Below, one piece after another: positions 6,630 through 7,510 of a DNA stretch of 7,510 nt (its first letter is position 1; every line of letters starts with the position of its first letter). The translations under genes and the position numbers were made by a program. The stretch is from positions 1-7,510 of the forward strand of contig JBKDZN010000087.1 in the NCBI GenBank assembly GCA_047971245.1, in the 5' to 3' direction. The notes under the pieces are model-generated. The model did no database searches, was not told the DNA's origin, and saw only the letters and a list, made by a program, of their open reading frames with translations. This DNA comes from CADEDH01 sp047971245. GTDB taxonomy: Bacteria > Actinomycetota > Acidimicrobiia > Acidimicrobiales > SZUA-35.

Positions 6630-7273
6630 TGCGATGCACGGGGATCGTGCGCGGCGCGTTGCTGGTGTTGGGGGTTGTTGCACTGATGGCCTGTGGCGGC
6701 AGCGACCCCGACGATGCCATCATCACCAGCCCGCCCGGCACACCGGTGGACACCGACCCTGTTCCGTCGACGGCACGGCCGACGACCACTCTGGCCACCA
6801 CGACCACCACCGACCCGGCCGAGGCGGCGGCAGCAGCAGCCCTGGCCCGCACCGAGGCGTGGATCGAATGTGCGGAGGATCCACAGGTCTGTGATCCGGT
6901 GGCCGCACTGTCGCCGACTACCGCAGGTGACTCGCTCGACCGGCTCGTCGCCGTCATCGAGGAATGGGCTGTCGAGGGTTGGGTGAGCCGTCCGAATCCG
7001 AACGCTCCGCCGGTCCATACCGAGATCGTGAGTGCGGCTATCGATTCTGATCACCCAACACACGCCGACGTGAGGGTCTGCCAGGTTGACACTGGAATGG
7101 TCGTTGACCTCGGTGCCGGTCCAGGGGGCGAGGATGTCATCGTAAACGACGTCATCTCAACCAACATCGCGGATCTCGACGTGCGTCTGGGCGACGATGA
7201 GGTTTGGCGGGTCTACGACCTCCACATGGTCGAGCGACTTGAAGGAGCGACCGAATGCCCAGATGCCGGCTGA
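6629..7273 (+). CDS. Putative lipoprotein of unknown function
   Basis: 214-residue predicted lipoprotein anchored outside the cytoplasmic membrane. The N-terminus is a short signal: a few basic residues, hydrophobic stretch GALLVLGVVALMA (residues 9-21) and lipobox LMAC with Cys22 as the lipid-modified residue; Met at -2 is slightly unusual. Residues 23-73 are a Pro/Thr/Ala-rich linker containing TTTLATTTTT and a run of eight alanines with one Leu after, a common tether in actinobacterial surface proteins. The globular part (about 74-214) has four cysteines (C81, C88, C151, C210) that could pair as disulfides outside the cell, and a strand-rich second half ending VWRVYDLHMVERLEG. I do not recognise the family; an NTF2-like or small beta-rich fold is a guess. 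The ATG at 6629 lacks a good ribosome binding site; a CTG start at 6587 with AGGAGG upstream is an alternative. The end overlaps the next gene by 19 bases. Confidence 0.8.
   Translation: MRCTGIVRGALLVLGVVALMACGGSDPDDAIITSPPGTPVDTDPVPSTARPTTTLATTTTTDPAEAAAAAALARTEAWIECAEDPQVCDPVAALSPTTAGDSLDRLVAVIEEWAVEGWVSRPNPNAPPVHTEIVSAAIDSDHPTHADVRVCQVDTGMVVDLGAGPGGEDVIVNDVISTNIADLDVRLGDDEVWRVYDLHMVERLEGATECPDAG
7241..7247 (+). promoter_or_regulatory. Ribosome binding site of the exported-protein gene
   Basis: GAAGGAG lies seven bases before ATG 7255, inside the 3' end of the lipoprotein gene. This near-ideal site decides the start of the last gene and indicates that it is translated as the second gene of the lipoprotein operon. 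Confidence 0.85.
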
Positions 7274-7510
7274 TTGTTGGCGCACTCCTCATACTCGGCA
7301 TTTTCCTCGTGTCACGGGCTGCGTCAGCCGAGTCGACCGATGTGTCTAAAGAAGAGGACACCTTCCGCGGATCCGTTCGGGTGGTGTCGGGTGCCCGGGA
7401 GGAGCGCCGATCATCCGGCCAGCCCGCGTGCACGTGGCGGGTTCGCACCGGGTTCGAGGAGACGACGGGCCATGATGCGGGGGATCTGATCCGGACCCGC
7501 GACGGCGTCT
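7255..7510 (+). CDS. Sec-exported protein of unknown function, N-terminal part
   Basis: Open frame from ATG 7255 to the right edge, giving 85 residues plus one base; the C-terminus is outside the window. The N-terminus is a signal peptide: basic start MPRCR, hydrophobic core LIVGALLILGIFLV (residues 6-19) and a likely signal peptidase I site after ASA (cleavage between Ala25 and Glu26). There is no lipobox at the end of the hydrophobic core, so a released or otherwise anchored extracytoplasmic protein is expected. The visible mature part is charged (DVSKEEDTFRGSV, residues 29-41) with one cysteine (residue 60, in PACTWRVRTGF) and no family I recognise. A strong GAAGGAG seven bases upstream and the 19-base overlap with the lipoprotein gene indicate an operon. 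The first third uses more AT-ending codons (ATT, GTT, ATA, TCT, AAA, GAA) than neighbouring genes. Confidence 0.82.
   Translation, partial: MPRCRLIVGALLILGIFLVSRAASAESTDVSKEEDTFRGSVRVVSGAREERRSSGQPACTWRVRTGFEETTGHDAGDLIRTRDGV

Noticed and set aside
6564..6686. 40-codon plus-strand frame with an acidic start (MDEEGDQSCLDELSRR)
   Set aside because: The first half looks somewhat protein-like, but there is no well-spaced ribosome binding site and the second half is a Cys/Trp-rich shadow of the lipoprotein signal sequence.
6541..6894. 117-codon plus-strand frame starting after AAGGGGA
   Set aside because: Despite a passable ribosome binding site, the His/Arg/Gly-rich translation overlaps the lipoprotein in another frame and looks like a shadow. 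Only a short upstream regulatory ORF role remains conceivable.
6365..7063. 232-codon minus-strand frame opposite the lipoprotein
   Set aside because: Arg/Gly-rich low-information translation; the plus strand has a lipobox protein with an operon partner and ribosome binding site.
1..7510. Mobile element, CRISPR array, tRNA, toxin-antitoxin or phage-defence island
   Set aside because: No transposase, integrase, spaced repeats, clover-leaf sequence or paired small genes were seen; the lone DUF222-HNH protein is a common actinobacterial family and not evidence of a defence system.

Overview
The window looks like ordinary chromosome of a high-GC actinobacterium. Composition is strongly GC-rich and third codon positions are GC-biased in nearly all genes. 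CTP synthase is followed directly by a NUDIX ADP-ribose pyrophosphatase, an order known from actinobacteria (M. tuberculosis pyrG-Rv1700). A DUF222/13E12-type HNH endonuclease, a family typical of actinobacteria, is also present. The T/P/A-rich lipoprotein style would fit Acidimicrobiia, but that placement is inference; no marker in the window fixes it.

Layout, left to right. (1) 1-366, minus: N-terminal 122 residues of a YhdH/AcuI-type NADPH-dependent acryloyl-CoA reductase that runs off the left edge. (2) A 151-base divergent intergenic region. (3) 518-3311, plus: a tightly coupled three-gene unit of pyrG, a NUDIX ADP-ribose pyrophosphatase and a small HD-domain phosphohydrolase, joined by ATGA and GTGA stop/start overlaps. 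(4) A 19-bp perfect tandem duplication at the convergent junction (3298-3335). (5) 3334-6331, minus: a DUF222-HNH endonuclease, then 25 bases downstream a thiamine-diphosphate enzyme of the acetolactate synthase/benzoylformate decarboxylase superfamily. (6) A 297-base divergent intergenic region (6332-6628) with only weak promoter-like signals. (7) 6629-7510, plus: a lipoprotein of unknown function overlapped by the start of a Sec-exported protein that runs off the right edge.

How the genes relate: pyrG, NUDIX and HD form a plausible nucleotide-metabolism operon (CTP synthesis, ADP-ribose hydrolysis, and a metal-dependent phosphohydrolase of unknown substrate). The HNH and TPP genes are probably co-transcribed, but no functional link is evident. 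The lipoprotein and exported protein are translationally coupled and probably act together at the cell envelope. I see no tRNA, rRNA, CRISPR array, transposon, att site or origin, and no convincing new defence or mobile system. The points most worth following up are the uncharacterised envelope pair, the HD protein in the position where M. tuberculosis has xerD, the tandem duplication over two convergent gene ends, and the uncertain start of the lipoprotein gene.
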